A stretch of 64,000 bases of DNA from Pseudomonas sp. S35 (GTDB lineage: Bacteria > Pseudomonadota > Gammaproteobacteria > Pseudomonadales > Pseudomonadaceae): contig NZ_CP019431.1 in the NCBI RefSeq assembly GCF_009866765.1, forward strand, positions 3,410,001-3,474,000. Reading direction: 5' to 3'. This document shows positions 29,037 to 38,040 of the stretch, in pieces. A program made the position numbers and the translations under genes. Positions within the stretch are counted from its first letter, which is position 1, and each line of letters begins with the position of its first letter. The notes under the pieces were generated by a model, which was given only the letters and a program-made list of their open reading frames with translations, did no database searches and was not told the DNA's origin.

Positions 29037-29201
29037 TTAACGCTGGCCACCACCGCCGCCAGGGCCGCCGCCCTGACCGTGACCGCCACCACCATGGCCA
29101 CCCCCACCGCCACCACCCGCAGGCATGAACATCCAGCAGCCCGACAAGGTCGACAACAGCGCGACAACAACAGCCGCCTTGGTTAGGTAATTCAACTTCA
29201 T
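29037..29201 (-). CDS. small glycine-rich lipoprotein
   Basis: 54 residues from ATG 29201 (AGAGAG upstream). A lipoprotein signal ends in LLSTLSGC, so the mature protein begins at Cys22. The rest is almost only Gly with some His and Gln (HGGGGHGQGGG and similar). It would be a short flexible envelope peptide. The histidines could bind metal, but no function is known to me. An excellent terminator directly follows, which supports expression as a single gene. Confidence 0.7.
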   Translation of the reverse strand: MKLNYLTKAAVVVALLSTLSGCWMFMPAGGGGGGGHGGGGHGQGGGPGGGGGQR

Positions 29202-29352
29202 GACAACGCTCTCTGCTTTACAAGATGGGGTGTACGTAAGATAAGACCGCTGCAAATGACGTCCGTCACGGGTTTCGTGTAACGTCTTGGTAGGGTTTGT
29301 GTTGGGGTGGATACACTGCGAATGCACTGGGCTTGAGCAAGGAAGTAAATAG

Positions 29353-29598
29353 ATGAAAGAGTTGATACAGGGTCTCGACGGACCCCGAACCGCCCAGCAG
29401 GAATTGTTCTATGATCTTGAAGATGCGGCGGCGGTTATTGGATGGTCAGTCATGGAATTGACCGCCCTGGCGGCAAATGGCAGAGCGCCGAATGAGGCGG
29501 CAGCATTGATGAGGATATGTACGCTGCTGGGGCATCAACAGGAAAAAATTGCGGCGTATGCAGGTGAAGTTAAGGGGCTGCGCATCAACAGGGTGTGA
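29353..29598 (+). CDS. small hypothetical protein
   Basis: 81 residues with GGAAG at a good distance before the ATG. It is soluble and largely helical: LFYDLEDAAAVIGWSVMEL, then NEAAALMRICTLLGHQQEKIAAYAGEV. It resembles in size and style the many short DUF-type proteins of fluorescent pseudomonads that occur singly, but I cannot name the family. No partner gene is next to it. Confidence 0.55.
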   Translation: MKELIQGLDGPRTAQQELFYDLEDAAAVIGWSVMELTALAANGRAPNEAAALMRICTLLGHQQEKIAAYAGEVKGLRINRV

Positions 29599-29700
29599 AT
29601 CAGCGTACCGGGCCCGGCAAAAACGCCTGGAGACGGTGATTCTATCCACGTGCCGCCCGTGTTCATCTGAGCGGCTGACTTTCCACCCGGGAATAAAAAA

Positions 29701-29728
29701 CCCCGTAGACGTTAATCTACGGGGTTTT
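29701..29728. terminator. terminator after tRNA-Cys (usable on both strands)
   Basis: CCCCGTAGA (29701-29709) pairs with TCTACGGGG (29716-29724). A T-run follows on each strand (TTTT on plus, TTTTTT on minus). It lies seven bases past the 3' end of the minus-strand tRNA-Cys gene. Confidence 0.85.
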
Positions 29729-29734
29729 CAAGAG

Positions 29735-29808
29735 TGGAGGCCGAGGTCGGAATCGAACCGGCGTAGGTGGATTTGCAATCCACTGCATAACCATTTTGCT
29801 ACTCGGCC
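29735..29808 (-). tRNA. tRNA-Cys (anticodon GCA)
   Basis: The minus strand reads GGCCGAGTAGCAAAATGG at the 5' end, an anticodon loop ATTGCAA with GCA at 29774-29776, a T-arm GGTTCGATTCC, and CTCGGCC-T-CCA at the 3' end. The acceptor stem GGCCGAG/CTCGGCC is perfect and CCA is encoded. It stands alone, with no other tRNA beside it. Confidence 0.96.
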
Positions 29809-30020
29809 TCAAACGATCAATGCCCTTGTCGCTGGCAATTACCGCATAAAAACTTGAGTGGGCTATAAAGCCATGCCTCTACTCTAACTTATTGAATACA
29901 TTGAAGTTTTTAATGCTTCGTTGCGTTCGATGGGCGCCATTATGTACTCATTTGCCAATGCCTGCAACCCCTTGATTTCAAAAATATTTCGCATTGGCAT
30001 CAAGGGGTTGCGCGCGCGCC
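29809..30020. other. AT-rich spacer with inverted repeat after pvdQ
   Basis: No gene is seen. A perfect 13-base inverted repeat, GCAACCCCTTGAT (29964-29976) and ATCAAGGGGTTGC (29999-30011), starts nine bases after the pvdQ stop. Its 22-base loop and the absence of a T-run make it a weak terminator candidate for pvdQ. The remainder is AT-rich and should contain the tRNA-Cys promoter. Confidence 0.55.
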
Positions 30021-32309
30021 CTACTCCTTGATGCGCTGGGTCTGGTACTGCGGGTCGGCCTTGATCTGGGCTTCGGTAAACGGTAGCGGGCGCAGTTTTT
30101 TCTCGGAGAAGGCTTGGGTCTGGTCCTTCGCGTATTTCGACATCGGGTTGCTGGACAGGGAGAACGCGAGCACGCCCTGAGCCTGTGGGCCGTTGTCATC
30201 AAAGGTGACGATTTGCAGGTAGCTGCTGCCGCTGACCACTTCGCGCTTGCCGTCGGCGCGGGGCACGGTTTGTATGGCGTTGTAGATGCCCAGTTCCTGT
30301 GGTCCGCCGTGGATCGGGGTTTGGCCGCTGACTTGGACATCACCCCAGTGGCTGTTGGCGTTGAGGCCCAGCTTGGCGACCTCGGCGGTGGAGGCCAGCA
30401 TGGCTTCGCGCAGGGCAGCCGCGACAGGTTCGCGGTCGATGGCCAGACCCCGTGGCGTGGTCAGCGGCTGGGCCGGGTCGAAGGCAACGCGCCAGGCGTC
30501 AGGGATTTGCTGCAGGTGCTCCACCAGGTTGATGAAGTGCACCAGGCCCACGCCGCTGTCGAGGTTGGCGTGCCGGTCCCAGTCTTTGAGGCTTGTGCAC
30601 AGCGGCGCCAGCGCGGCTGCATCGGCGCCCAGGTGCTTGGCGCAGAACGCGAGCAGGTCCGGCATGACTTGACCCGCCAGGTACACCTCGTTGTCCATCA
30701 CCATGTTTTGCAGGTCGGCTACCGTGATCGGCTGCTTGTCCAGTGATTGCAGGCGTTGCAGGGCGAAGCGGGCGCGTGGGCCGAGGCCGATGTTGTCCTG
30801 GCTGATCACCGGTGAGAAGCCTGCCAGCGGAGCCTTGGGGTTGGCCATCCAGGCCGAGTCGTTGGAGTGTTGAACGTAGTCAGTGCGCGCCAGTTGCGGC
30901 AACTGGTCGGCCGGGAAGATACCGGCCTGGGCCGCACGCGGGTCAATATCCCAGGCACAGGCGCTGTGGGCGCCATCGAGCATGATCATTTGCAGGCCGG
31001 CACGCGGGTCGCTGCATTGCGCCAGTTTCGCTGCGCTGACGTTGGGCACCACGGACAGGTTCATGTACAGGCTCTGGCCCTGGTCGTCGGCGGCCAGGGT
31101 GTTGACCCAGGGAATGCCTTGCAGGGTGTGTACCGAGGTTTGCAGTTCCTTGAGGCTGCCCGCGCGGTTCATGGCGTACCACTGTTGCAACACGCGATCA
31201 TTGCCAAGGTTGGCGTCGCGCAGGCTGAAGGCGTAGCGGCTGTCCCAGTCCAGCTTGCCCGGCCATTGCACCACCGGGCCGAATTGCGAGCTATAGACCG
31301 TATGGCTGAGCGCTTTCAGGCTGCCGTCAGCTTGTTTGACCTGCACCTTCACCGAGGTTTTATCCAGGGCAATGGATTTACCATCCAGCAAGTAGCGCGT
31401 GGCGTCCTTGGGGTCCAGCGTCAGTCGGTACAGGGTGAAATGCTTGGAAGTGTCGACGGTATGGGTCCAGGCCACGTGCTGGTTAAAGCCGATATTCACC
31501 ACCGGCAAGCCCGGCAATGCGGCCCCCATCACATCCAACTGGCCGGGGATGGTCAGGTGCATCTCATAAAAGCGCATGCCTCCCACCCAAGGAAAGTGCG
31601 GGTTGGCCAGCAACATACCGCGACCGTTGAAGGAGCGATCACGCCCAACGGCGACAGCGTTACTGCCACGGTCCAGGCTGAAACGTTGCTGGTTGGCGGC
31701 AGCGAGTTCAAAGGCCTTGTCGCTCGTTTGCAGACCGGCTGTGGCTTGAGGCGGTTTGGCACCGACCAGGGCTTCGGCAAATTGGCCGACACCGCCTTCC
31801 ACCAGCAGCCTACGGGTCAACTTGACCAGATCCTCGGCAACCAACGGCCGTACCCACGCCGTGCGGCACTGCTCAGGTGCGCCCTGCTCTTTCAGATAAT
31901 GGTTGTAACCGGCGACGTAGCCTTCTATACGCTGCTGGATCTGCGGGCTCTGCGCTTTCCAGAACGCGGCAACCGCATCCGGCGTATTCAGCCAGGTGAA
32001 AAACACATCACTGGCCAGGTTGTTGCGCTCCTCCAGGGTCGACTGATCGGGACCAAAATACTTGGCTCGCTCACCGTTCACCGTCACCACTTCGTTGGCC
32101 AGCAGGCACAGGTTGTCCTGGGCGTAGGCGTAACCGATGCCGAACCCCAGGCCGCGCTCATCGCTGGCGCGGATGTGCGGCACGCCAAAGCTGGTACGCC
32201 GGATATCTGCCGACGCCTGCGCCACTTGTTCCCGCGCCGAGGCGGCCAGGCTCAACCCCAGCAATACCCCCGCCACGCATACCCTGGACAACCCATTGGA
32301 AATTATCAC
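30021..32309 (-). CDS. pvdQ: acyl-homoserine-lactone / pyoverdine-precursor acylase PvdQ
   Basis: 762 residues from GTG 32309 (GGAG five bases upstream), the same length as P. aeruginosa PvdQ. An export signal (VCVAGVLLGLSLAASA) is followed by ADIRRTSFGVPHIRASDERGLGFGIGYAYAQDN. The Ntn-hydrolase nucleophile that starts the beta chain is Ser216 in LDRGSNAVAVG; HFPWVGGMRFYEMHLTIPG and TVDTSKHFTLYRL also match PvdQ closely. The enzyme removes the fatty acyl chain from the pyoverdine precursor in the periplasm and can cleave long-chain acyl-homoserine lactones. A PvdS box lies just upstream, so it should be expressed under iron starvation. A longer frame to 32372 would overlap that promoter. Confidence 0.93.
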   Translation of the reverse strand: MIISNGLSRVCVAGVLLGLSLAASAREQVAQASADIRRTSFGVPHIRASDERGLGFGIGYAYAQDNLCLLANEVVTVNGERAKYFGPDQSTLEERNNLASDVFFTWLNTPDAVAAFWKAQSPQIQQRIEGYVAGYNHYLKEQGAPEQCRTAWVRPLVAEDLVKLTRRLLVEGGVGQFAEALVGAKPPQATAGLQTSDKAFELAAANQQRFSLDRGSNAVAVGRDRSFNGRGMLLANPHFPWVGGMRFYEMHLTIPGQLDVMGAALPGLPVVNIGFNQHVAWTHTVDTSKHFTLYRLTLDPKDATRYLLDGKSIALDKTSVKVQVKQADGSLKALSHTVYSSQFGPVVQWPGKLDWDSRYAFSLRDANLGNDRVLQQWYAMNRAGSLKELQTSVHTLQGIPWVNTLAADDQGQSLYMNLSVVPNVSAAKLAQCSDPRAGLQMIMLDGAHSACAWDIDPRAAQAGIFPADQLPQLARTDYVQHSNDSAWMANPKAPLAGFSPVISQDNIGLGPRARFALQRLQSLDKQPITVADLQNMVMDNEVYLAGQVMPDLLAFCAKHLGADAAALAPLCTSLKDWDRHANLDSGVGLVHFINLVEHLQQIPDAWRVAFDPAQPLTTPRGLAIDREPVAAALREAMLASTAEVAKLGLNANSHWGDVQVSGQTPIHGGPQELGIYNAIQTVPRADGKREVVSGSSYLQIVTFDDNGPQAQGVLAFSLSSNPMSKYAKDQTQAFSEKKLRPLPFTEAQIKADPQYQTQRIKE

Positions 32310-32366
32310 GCAGACTCCACCGTCAAATTGAACACCCTCACCAGGGGTGACTCCCCCTCCGTAAGA

Positions 32367-32390
32367 ACGCAAAACGCCGGGAACAATTTA
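32367..32390 (-). promoter_or_regulatory. PvdS-type iron-starvation promoter (TAAAT-N16-CGT)
   Basis: On the minus strand TAAAT (32390-32386) is followed after exactly 16 bases by CGT (32369-32367), the iron-starvation box recognised by the sigma factor PvdS. It ends 58 bases before the GTG start of pvdQ, which leaves about 50 bases of leader. Confidence 0.82.
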
Positions 32391-32547
32391 GCGTGCACAG
32401 CCATTAATGTAAGACGGCCGGAATGTGACAAAACCGACACTGACGAAATTTCTACATCCAACACTTCATGATTTTGCTCGCTCGTTCGTCTTATTACTTA
32501 AGAGCGCCATCATTTTCCTGATCAGGCTCTGATAAGGAGTTTTTTGC

Positions 32548-32928
32548 ATGTACAACCCGCCAGTGCCCATGGAAGGACATTCAACGGCCGCCGATGCCAA
32601 TTTCGGCAGCGGCACGCAAGCGTTCGGCAAAGCGCCCGAACAGCAAGGCAACCAGCGTATTCGCCATCTGCTCAAGAGTTTCGGTCTGCGCACCAGCCTG
32701 ATTCGGCTGAAGGTCATCGACGCCCTGCTCACTGCGGCCGACAACCAGCGCACCCTGGGGGTACGCGGAGTGCACAGCCATTTACTTGAGCTGGACATCC
32801 CGCTGTCGTTCCTGAGTGTGCGCGAAGTGCTCAAGCGCCTGTGCAGTGAGGGCGTGATAACCCTCAATGCCGATAAGAGCTACAGCCTCCACGAAGAGGC
32901 TGCCAAAGTGCTCGAAGGTCGCGCCTGA
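32548..32928 (+). CDS. Fur-like winged-helix regulator (PA2384-like)
   Basis: 126 residues; AAGGAG lies nine bases before the ATG. The middle part resembles the Fur DNA-binding domain (IRHLLKSFGLRTSLIRLKVIDALLTAAD, GVHSHLLELDIPLSFLSVREVLKRLCSEGVI), but the metal-binding, dimerising C-terminal half of Fur is missing. As I recall, P. aeruginosa has the same arrangement, with PA2384 next to pvdQ (PA2385). It is divergent from pvdQ, so it may control iron genes without sensing metal directly. Confidence 0.75.
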   Translation: MYNPPVPMEGHSTAADANFGSGTQAFGKAPEQQGNQRIRHLLKSFGLRTSLIRLKVIDALLTAADNQRTLGVRGVHSHLLELDIPLSFLSVREVLKRLCSEGVITLNADKSYSLHEEAAKVLEGRA

Positions 32929-32929
32929 A

Positions 32930-33124
32930 TCAGAGGTTGGGCTTGACCTTGCGACGCATGATGCCGTTGATCACCACCACCGTTACAGCAATCGCAATGG
33001 CGATGTACTGGAAGGTTTTTTCGCTGATGACCCCGGTGTTCTGCAGGTAGGACAGGCCAAACATCGACCCCAGTACGACCAGGGAAATCAGAATGGAGTA
33101 TTTCAAGCGTTGCTTTTGGGTCAT
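32930..33124 (-). CDS. small two-helix membrane protein
   Basis: 64 residues with AGGAA seven bases before ATG. Two hydrophobic helices (ILISLVVLGSMFGLSYL and YIAIAIAVTVVVINGIM) are linked by a short polar stretch, and both ends are basic. It ends one base from the stop of the Fur-like gene, tail to tail. The function is unknown to me. Confidence 0.7.
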   Translation of the reverse strand: MTQKQRLKYSILISLVVLGSMFGLSYLQNTGVISEKTFQYIAIAIAVTVVVINGIMRRKVKPNL

Positions 33125-33269
33125 GACGGGTTCCTGAACCTTAAGAATGTAACCAACCAGAATCGGCAGCGGCCCATATTACAGGCGATCAATGGCTTTG
33201 GCTCGTAGGGCGTCTTGCTTCGGACTGTCAGTCTCATCGCCATCCATTGTGTCCAACCCCGGCGCAGGC

Positions 33270-34181
33270 CTAGCGATGCAACCCGTTGCCGGGCTGCGCG
33301 CATAGCTCGACCAACCAATCCACAAACACCCTGACCCGCTGCGACAACTGGCGGTGCGGGGGGTACAGCGCGGTCAGGGCCATTTTCGGCACGGCCAACT
33401 GTGGCATCACTTCGACCAGAGTGCCCTCGGCCAAGCGCTGCACGGCGTGATAGTACGGCGCCTGGATCAACCCATACCCGGCCTCGCAGGCGCAGAAATA
33501 GCCATCTGCACTGTTGACCGCGACCCTCTTCGGCAAGTTGACCGCGCACACCTCGTTACCCCGTTCAAACTCCAGGCCAAACCGTTTGCCACTGGCGCTG
33601 GAAACGTATTCGACCATCTGGTGGCGAGCCAAGTCGTCGAAGGTGTCGGGCACCCCCATGCGTGCGAGGTATATGGGGCTGGCCAGGGTGATTTGATCCA
33701 TCATTGCCAGCGGCCTTGCCACCAGCGACTCATCCAGCGCCAACCCACCACGCAACACGCAATCCACGCCTTCGCGAATCAGGTCCACGGGGCGGTCGTT
33801 CAGGCCGATTTCCAGCTCGATCTGCGGGTAACGAGCGGTGAATGCCGGTAATGCTGGAATCACCAGGTAACGCCCAATACCCGCCGGCATATCAATGTTC
33901 AAAGTGCCGCGTGGGTTCTGGCGCTGGGCGCAGAACACCGCTTCGGTTTCTTCCAGGTCCGTCAGTAACTGCACACAGCGTTGGTAATACGCGGCACCGT
34001 CCAGGGTCGGGCTGACCTGACGCGTGGTGCGCTGCAACAGCTGTACGCCGAGATGAGCTTCCAGTTGCTTGATCAGCACAGTCACCGAAGCACGCGGTAA
34101 TTGCAGGTTGTCGGCGGCCTTGGCAAAACCGCCCAGCTCAACGATCCGGGTAAACACGCGCATCGCGTTAAAACGATCCAA
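33270..34181 (-). CDS. LysR-family transcriptional regulator
   Basis: 303 residues. The start is a TTG at 34181 with GGAG six bases upstream, giving the usual MDRFNAMRVFTRIVELGGF; the next ATG is six codons in. A helix-turn-helix (FAKAADNLQLPRASVTVLIKQLE) is followed by a substrate-binding domain (GTLNIDMPAGIGRYLVIPALP). It is divergent from the aldo/keto reductase gene, its likely target. Confidence 0.9.
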   Translation of the reverse strand: MDRFNAMRVFTRIVELGGFAKAADNLQLPRASVTVLIKQLEAHLGVQLLQRTTRQVSPTLDGAAYYQRCVQLLTDLEETEAVFCAQRQNPRGTLNIDMPAGIGRYLVIPALPAFTARYPQIELEIGLNDRPVDLIREGVDCVLRGGLALDESLVARPLAMMDQITLASPIYLARMGVPDTFDDLARHQMVEYVSSASGKRFGLEFERGNEVCAVNLPKRVAVNSADGYFCACEAGYGLIQAPYYHAVQRLAEGTLVEVMPQLAVPKMALTALYPPHRQLSQRVRVFVDWLVELCAQPGNGLHR

Positions 34182-34297
34182 GGCTGGCTCCCAAGCGAAT
34201 TATTTAGATATTACGAATAGTGATAGTGCTTTTAGCCTGTTTATCCCGATTTTGTCGAGAGTGACAATGAACGCCTTCACCTACAGGAGCAGCCCCC

Positions 34298-35293
34298 ATG
34301 CACACTCGTCAACTCGGCAAAAACGGTCCACGTATTTCAGCCATCGGCCTCGGCTGCATGGGCATGACGGATTTCTACACGCCAGGCAGCGACACCCGCG
34401 AAGCCACTGCCACCCTGCACCGCGCCCTGGAGTTGGGTGTCAATTTTCTCGACACTGCCGACATGTACGGCCCCCACAGTAATGAGCAACTGATCGGCAA
34501 CGCCATTGCCGGCAAGCGCGACCAGGTGTTCCTGGCCAGCAAGTTCGGCATCGTGCGCGACCCAGCCAACCCGACAGTGCGCGGCGTGAATGGCCGCCCC
34601 GAGTACATCCGCGAGTCAATCAACGGCACCTTGCAGCGCCTGGGCGTGGAAACCCTCGACCTTTACTACCAACACCGCATTGACCCGCAGGTAGCCATCG
34701 AAGAAACCGTCGGTGCTATGGCCGAATTGGTAAAACAGGGCAAGGTGCGTTACCTGGGCCTGAGCGAAGCCAGCGCCGCCACCCTGGAAAGGGCGCATAA
34801 GGTGCACCCGATCAGGGCCCTGCAAAGCGAATACTCGCTGTGGAGCCGCGATCAGCAACAAAACGGCTGCCTTGCTGCGTGCCAGCGCTTGGGGGTCGCG
34901 TTTGTGCCCTATAGCCCACTGGGGCGCGGCTTTCTGACCGGCGCGCTGAAAAGTCCGGAGGATTTTGGCGCCGATGACTATCGCCGGACCAATCCGCGTT
35001 TCCAGGGCGAGAATTTCGTGAAAAACCTGCTGCTGGTGGAGCAGGTGCAGACGCTGGCGGCAGATAAAGGCATAACAGCCGGGCAACTGGCGCTGGCGTG
35101 GGTGCTGGCGCAAGGCGACTACCTCATCCCGATCCCCGGCACCAAGCAACGCAGGTACCTCGAAGAGAATGTGGCGGCCGTGTCGATCAGCCTCAGCCCG
35201 GGTGAGCTGGCGGCGTTGGACGCGATCTTCCCCGCCGAGGCCACGGCCGGCCAGCGTTACCCAGAAGACGTCATGCGGATGCTGAATATCTGA
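34298..35293 (+). CDS. aldo/keto reductase
   Basis: 331 residues with AGGAG before the ATG. The AKR barrel motifs are present: [32 protein letters not shown] with the catalytic Asp and Tyr, the Lys in FLASKFG, the His in YYQHRIDP and the NADP-binding [15 protein letters not shown]. It reduces aldehydes or ketones with NADPH; the substrate is unknown. It is probably controlled by the divergent LysR protein. Confidence 0.92.
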   Translation: MHTRQLGKNGPRISAIGLGCMGMTDFYTPGSDTREATATLHRALELGVNFLDTADMYGPHSNEQLIGNAIAGKRDQVFLASKFGIVRDPANPTVRGVNGRPEYIRESINGTLQRLGVETLDLYYQHRIDPQVAIEETVGAMAELVKQGKVRYLGLSEASAATLERAHKVHPIRALQSEYSLWSRDQQQNGCLAACQRLGVAFVPYSPLGRGFLTGALKSPEDFGADDYRRTNPRFQGENFVKNLLLVEQVQTLAADKGITAGQLALAWVLAQGDYLIPIPGTKQRRYLEENVAAVSISLSPGELAALDAIFPAEATAGQRYPEDVMRMLNI

Positions 35294-35298
35294 CGAAA

Positions 35299-35339
35299 AG
35301 GCGCCGCCCTGCGGCGCCTGCACGTTCTTGCACGAACGT
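35299..35339 (+). terminator. tandem hairpins after the aldo/keto reductase gene
   Basis: AGGCGCCGC-CCT-GCGGCGCCT (35299-35319) forms a perfect 9-base-pair stem, and ACGTTC-TTGCAC-GAACGT (35322-35339) a second. There is no T-run, so this may be a rho-dependent or weak terminator. Confidence 0.55.
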
Positions 35340-35426
35340 ACCTAAAGCTCCTGTGCGCCAAGCCGATAGCCCTACGAAGCTCTAACAAAGCCGCCTCGAT
35401 AATAAACGCTTCGTAAGGACTGCCCC

Positions 35427-37421
35427 ATGCCCCCACTGCGCTCTATCCAAGCCCGCTATACCCTTTTTCTGGTGCTGTTCGTCCTGGTGTTATTCGTGTT
35501 GACGGTGGTCGGGATCGGCCAACTGGTCGCACCCACGCTGCGCCACACCGAAGAACAGGTGGTGCTCAACCGTGTGGCCGAGGTGGCCGAACAGATCAAG
35601 GGCGAACTGAACAAGGTGCAGGCCCAGCAACGCACCATCACCCAAACCATTCCCCTGCTCGACAGCGATGCCATCGATAAAGTCCTGCCTGGCCTCGTGG
35701 ACCAGTATGGCGAGCTGAAAGTATTCGGCGGCGGCATCTGGCCCTTACCCAACCAGCGCACGCCGGGCCGTAACAAGCACAGTACGTTCTGGCACCGCGA
35801 TGCGTCCGGCAAACTGGCGGTGAACACCTTCTGGAACAGTGACCCCGCGCCCAACTATTACGACCAGAGCTGGTACAAAGGTGGCCTTGCCTCGCCGCGC
35901 GGGCAATGCGCCTGGGCCGCAGCCTACAAGGACGACGCCAGCCAGGAGCCGCGCACCAACTGCGCCATGGCGATCCAGCGCGATGGCGCCGCGTACGGCG
36001 TGGCGACCATTGACGTGACCCTGGGCTTTTTCAATGAGCTGGTGGCCAGCAAGGAAAAAGACATCGGCGGGCAAATGCTGATCGTCGAAAGCGACGGCAA
36101 GATCATCAGCAACAGCACGCGCCTGAGCAGCCCGGTGGTGTTGAAGAACATCAGCGAACTCAGCGCTACGTCGGCGTTTGCCGCCCAAGTCAGCAAGGCC
36201 CTGGCCCATCGCGACCAAGGCTTGCAACGCAGCGAATTCGACAACGGTGGCGTGGCCAGCACCTTCTATATGCGCCCCATCGAAGGCACGCCGTGGTTCC
36301 TTGCCACTGCCCTGCCCACCTCACTGATCACCGCCCAGCGTGACGATGTACTGGGCAGCCTGGCGCTGTTGCAGATCCCGATGGTATTGCTGCTGGTGCT
36401 GTTGGCGGTGTACGCGATCCGCCAACTGGTGCAGCGCATGAAAACCCTGAAAACCAACATCGACGCGCTGTCCGCCGGCGATGCCGACCTCACTCGACGC
36501 ATCACCATTCGCGCCGAAGACGAACTGGGCGCCATCGGCCATTCGGTCAACCGTTTTATCGTCTACCTGCAAAACATGATCGGCGAAGTGACCCAGGCCA
36601 CGGGCGCCATGTCCGCGGGGCTTGAGCAATTGCAGAAAACCTCGGCCCACACCAACCAGATCCTGGTGCGCCATGCCTCGGAAACCGATCAAACCGTCAC
36701 GGCCATTACCGAGATGAGCTCCACTGCCGACAACGTGGCACAAAACGCTGCCGAAACCGCCTCGTTCACCCAGCGGGCCAATGAGCATGCCGACCGCTCC
36801 CGCGTGGTCGTTGGCGAAGCGTCCAGCAGCGTCAGCGCCCTGATCGGCGAAGTCGCCAGCGCCACCCACACCGTAGAAAACATGCGCCAGGATGCGGCGC
36901 GTATCACCGAAACCCTGGGTGTGATCGGTGCGATTGCCGGCCAGACCAACCTGTTGGCGCTCAACGCAGCCATCGAAGCCGCGCGGGCCGGCGAGCAAGG
37001 CCGTGGCTTTGCGGTGGTGGCCGACGAAGTCCGCGCACTGGCCGCACGCACTCAAGCCAGCACGTCGCAGATCAATGAGATGCTGGCACGCTTGACCAGC
37101 GGCGTGAGCTCGTCGGTGGCGGCCATGGAAAACACCCAGGCCAGCTGCCAATCGGCGGCGGATGCCACGGCGCGGGTGAACACCGGTCTCGATGAGATGG
37201 CCGGCTCCGTCAGCCATATCAACAACCTCAGCACCCAGATCGCTACCGCCGCCGAACAGCAGAGCGCGGTGACCGAGGAGATCAATCGCAGCATGGTGCA
37301 GATCCGACAAATGGTTGAAGAGCTGGTGCACAGCGGCCATGCCACCGAAACCAATACCCAGAGCCTGCTGGATGCAAATGGTCGGGTCATCGCCTTGATG
37401 AGTCGATTCAAAGTCCGCTGA
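35427..37421 (+). CDS. methyl-accepting chemotaxis protein with dCache-type sensor
   Basis: 664 residues. One membrane helix near the N-terminus ([21 protein letters not shown]) and one near residue 310-330 enclose a periplasmic domain of about 280 residues with a dCache look ([48 protein letters not shown]). HAMP follows, then the signalling hairpin with [37 protein letters not shown]. It directs swimming through the CheA pathway. No C-terminal CheR/CheB pentapeptide is visible. The ligand is unknown; the classical amino-acid-binding motif is not clear. Confidence 0.93.
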   Translation: MPPLRSIQARYTLFLVLFVLVLFVLTVVGIGQLVAPTLRHTEEQVVLNRVAEVAEQIKGELNKVQAQQRTITQTIPLLDSDAIDKVLPGLVDQYGELKVFGGGIWPLPNQRTPGRNKHSTFWHRDASGKLAVNTFWNSDPAPNYYDQSWYKGGLASPRGQCAWAAAYKDDASQEPRTNCAMAIQRDGAAYGVATIDVTLGFFNELVASKEKDIGGQMLIVESDGKIISNSTRLSSPVVLKNISELSATSAFAAQVSKALAHRDQGLQRSEFDNGGVASTFYMRPIEGTPWFLATALPTSLITAQRDDVLGSLALLQIPMVLLLVLLAVYAIRQLVQRMKTLKTNIDALSAGDADLTRRITIRAEDELGAIGHSVNRFIVYLQNMIGEVTQATGAMSAGLEQLQKTSAHTNQILVRHASETDQTVTAITEMSSTADNVAQNAAETASFTQRANEHADRSRVVVGEASSSVSALIGEVASATHTVENMRQDAARITETLGVIGAIAGQTNLLALNAAIEAARAGEQGRGFAVVADEVRALAARTQASTSQINEMLARLTSGVSSSVAAMENTQASCQSAADATARVNTGLDEMAGSVSHINNLSTQIATAAEQQSAVTEEINRSMVQIRQMVEELVHSGHATETNTQSLLDANGRVIALMSRFKVR

Positions 37422-37436
37422 TCAAAACGGCGAGTG

Positions 37437-37457
37437 CTCCCGTGCAAAGCACGGGAG
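37437..37457 (+). terminator. hairpin after the chemoreceptor gene
   Basis: CTCCCGTGC-AAA-GCACGGGAG is a perfect 9-base-pair stem starting 16 bases after the stop. It lacks a following T-run. Confidence 0.55.
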
Positions 37458-37499
37458 TCGGACTATTCTGACAGTTCCTAGCCACACAGGAGGTGTGCC

Positions 37500-37958
37500 A
37501 TGCGCGCTGCCGAGCAGTCGGTCCGCTTGGAGCGGATCAGTCAGGAACGTTTCATCCAGGCCCCTATTGATGCCGTTTACGACTACGTGACCCAGCCGGA
37601 TCGCTGGCATGAATGGCACCCCACATCCCTCAGTGCCGAGACTGGCACCCGCGGCTCCCTCCCTGCCGGTGCGCGGTTTACCGAAATGATCGACCTGCTG
37701 GGGGTACGCGTGCCCATGAGCTACCGCGTGCAGATCGCAAGCCGTCCCAGCGAGTTCAAGACTGTGTTCACGTCCCTGGCCGTCGACGGTTCCATCCACT
37801 ATTTTTTGCAGCCCTTTCGCGACGGCACCCTGTTCAAGCGTGTGCTCACCTATGAAACCGAACTGCAACTGGTCAGCCTGCACGAGCGCATGATCGAGCT
37901 GTCGGCCATTGCCCTGGACCAGCTCAAGCACCGGATGGAAAACTCGAATTTTGTATAA
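37500..37958 (+). CDS. SRPBCC/polyketide cyclase-like protein
   Basis: 152 residues with a near-consensus AGGAGGTG before the ATG. It shows the START-like beta-helix-grip pattern: QERFIQAPIDAVYDYVTQPDRWHEWHP, FTEMIDLLG, IHYFLQPF and a long C-terminal helix. Members bind hydrophobic ligands in a deep pocket; the ligand is unknown. No operon partner is obvious; the DUF411 gene follows after 82 bases. Confidence 0.75.
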   Translation: MRAAEQSVRLERISQERFIQAPIDAVYDYVTQPDRWHEWHPTSLSAETGTRGSLPAGARFTEMIDLLGVRVPMSYRVQIASRPSEFKTVFTSLAVDGSIHYFLQPFRDGTLFKRVLTYETELQLVSLHERMIELSAIALDQLKHRMENSNFV

Positions 37959-38040
37959 CTTTGAAACATTACCACGGCGTGCGCGTGATAAAAGCGCGGA
38001 GAATGCCCGGCTTACTGCCTGGTATTGGACGAAAAAACTG

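Noticed and set aside
28813..29040. 75-codon plus-strand frame between the exporter and lipoprotein genes
   Set aside because: No ribosome site, and it runs through two terminator hairpins; the product has no recognisable feature.
32310..32372. N-terminal extension of pvdQ to 32372
   Set aside because: It would overlap the PvdS promoter and add residues before a signal peptide; GTG 32309 gives the family length.
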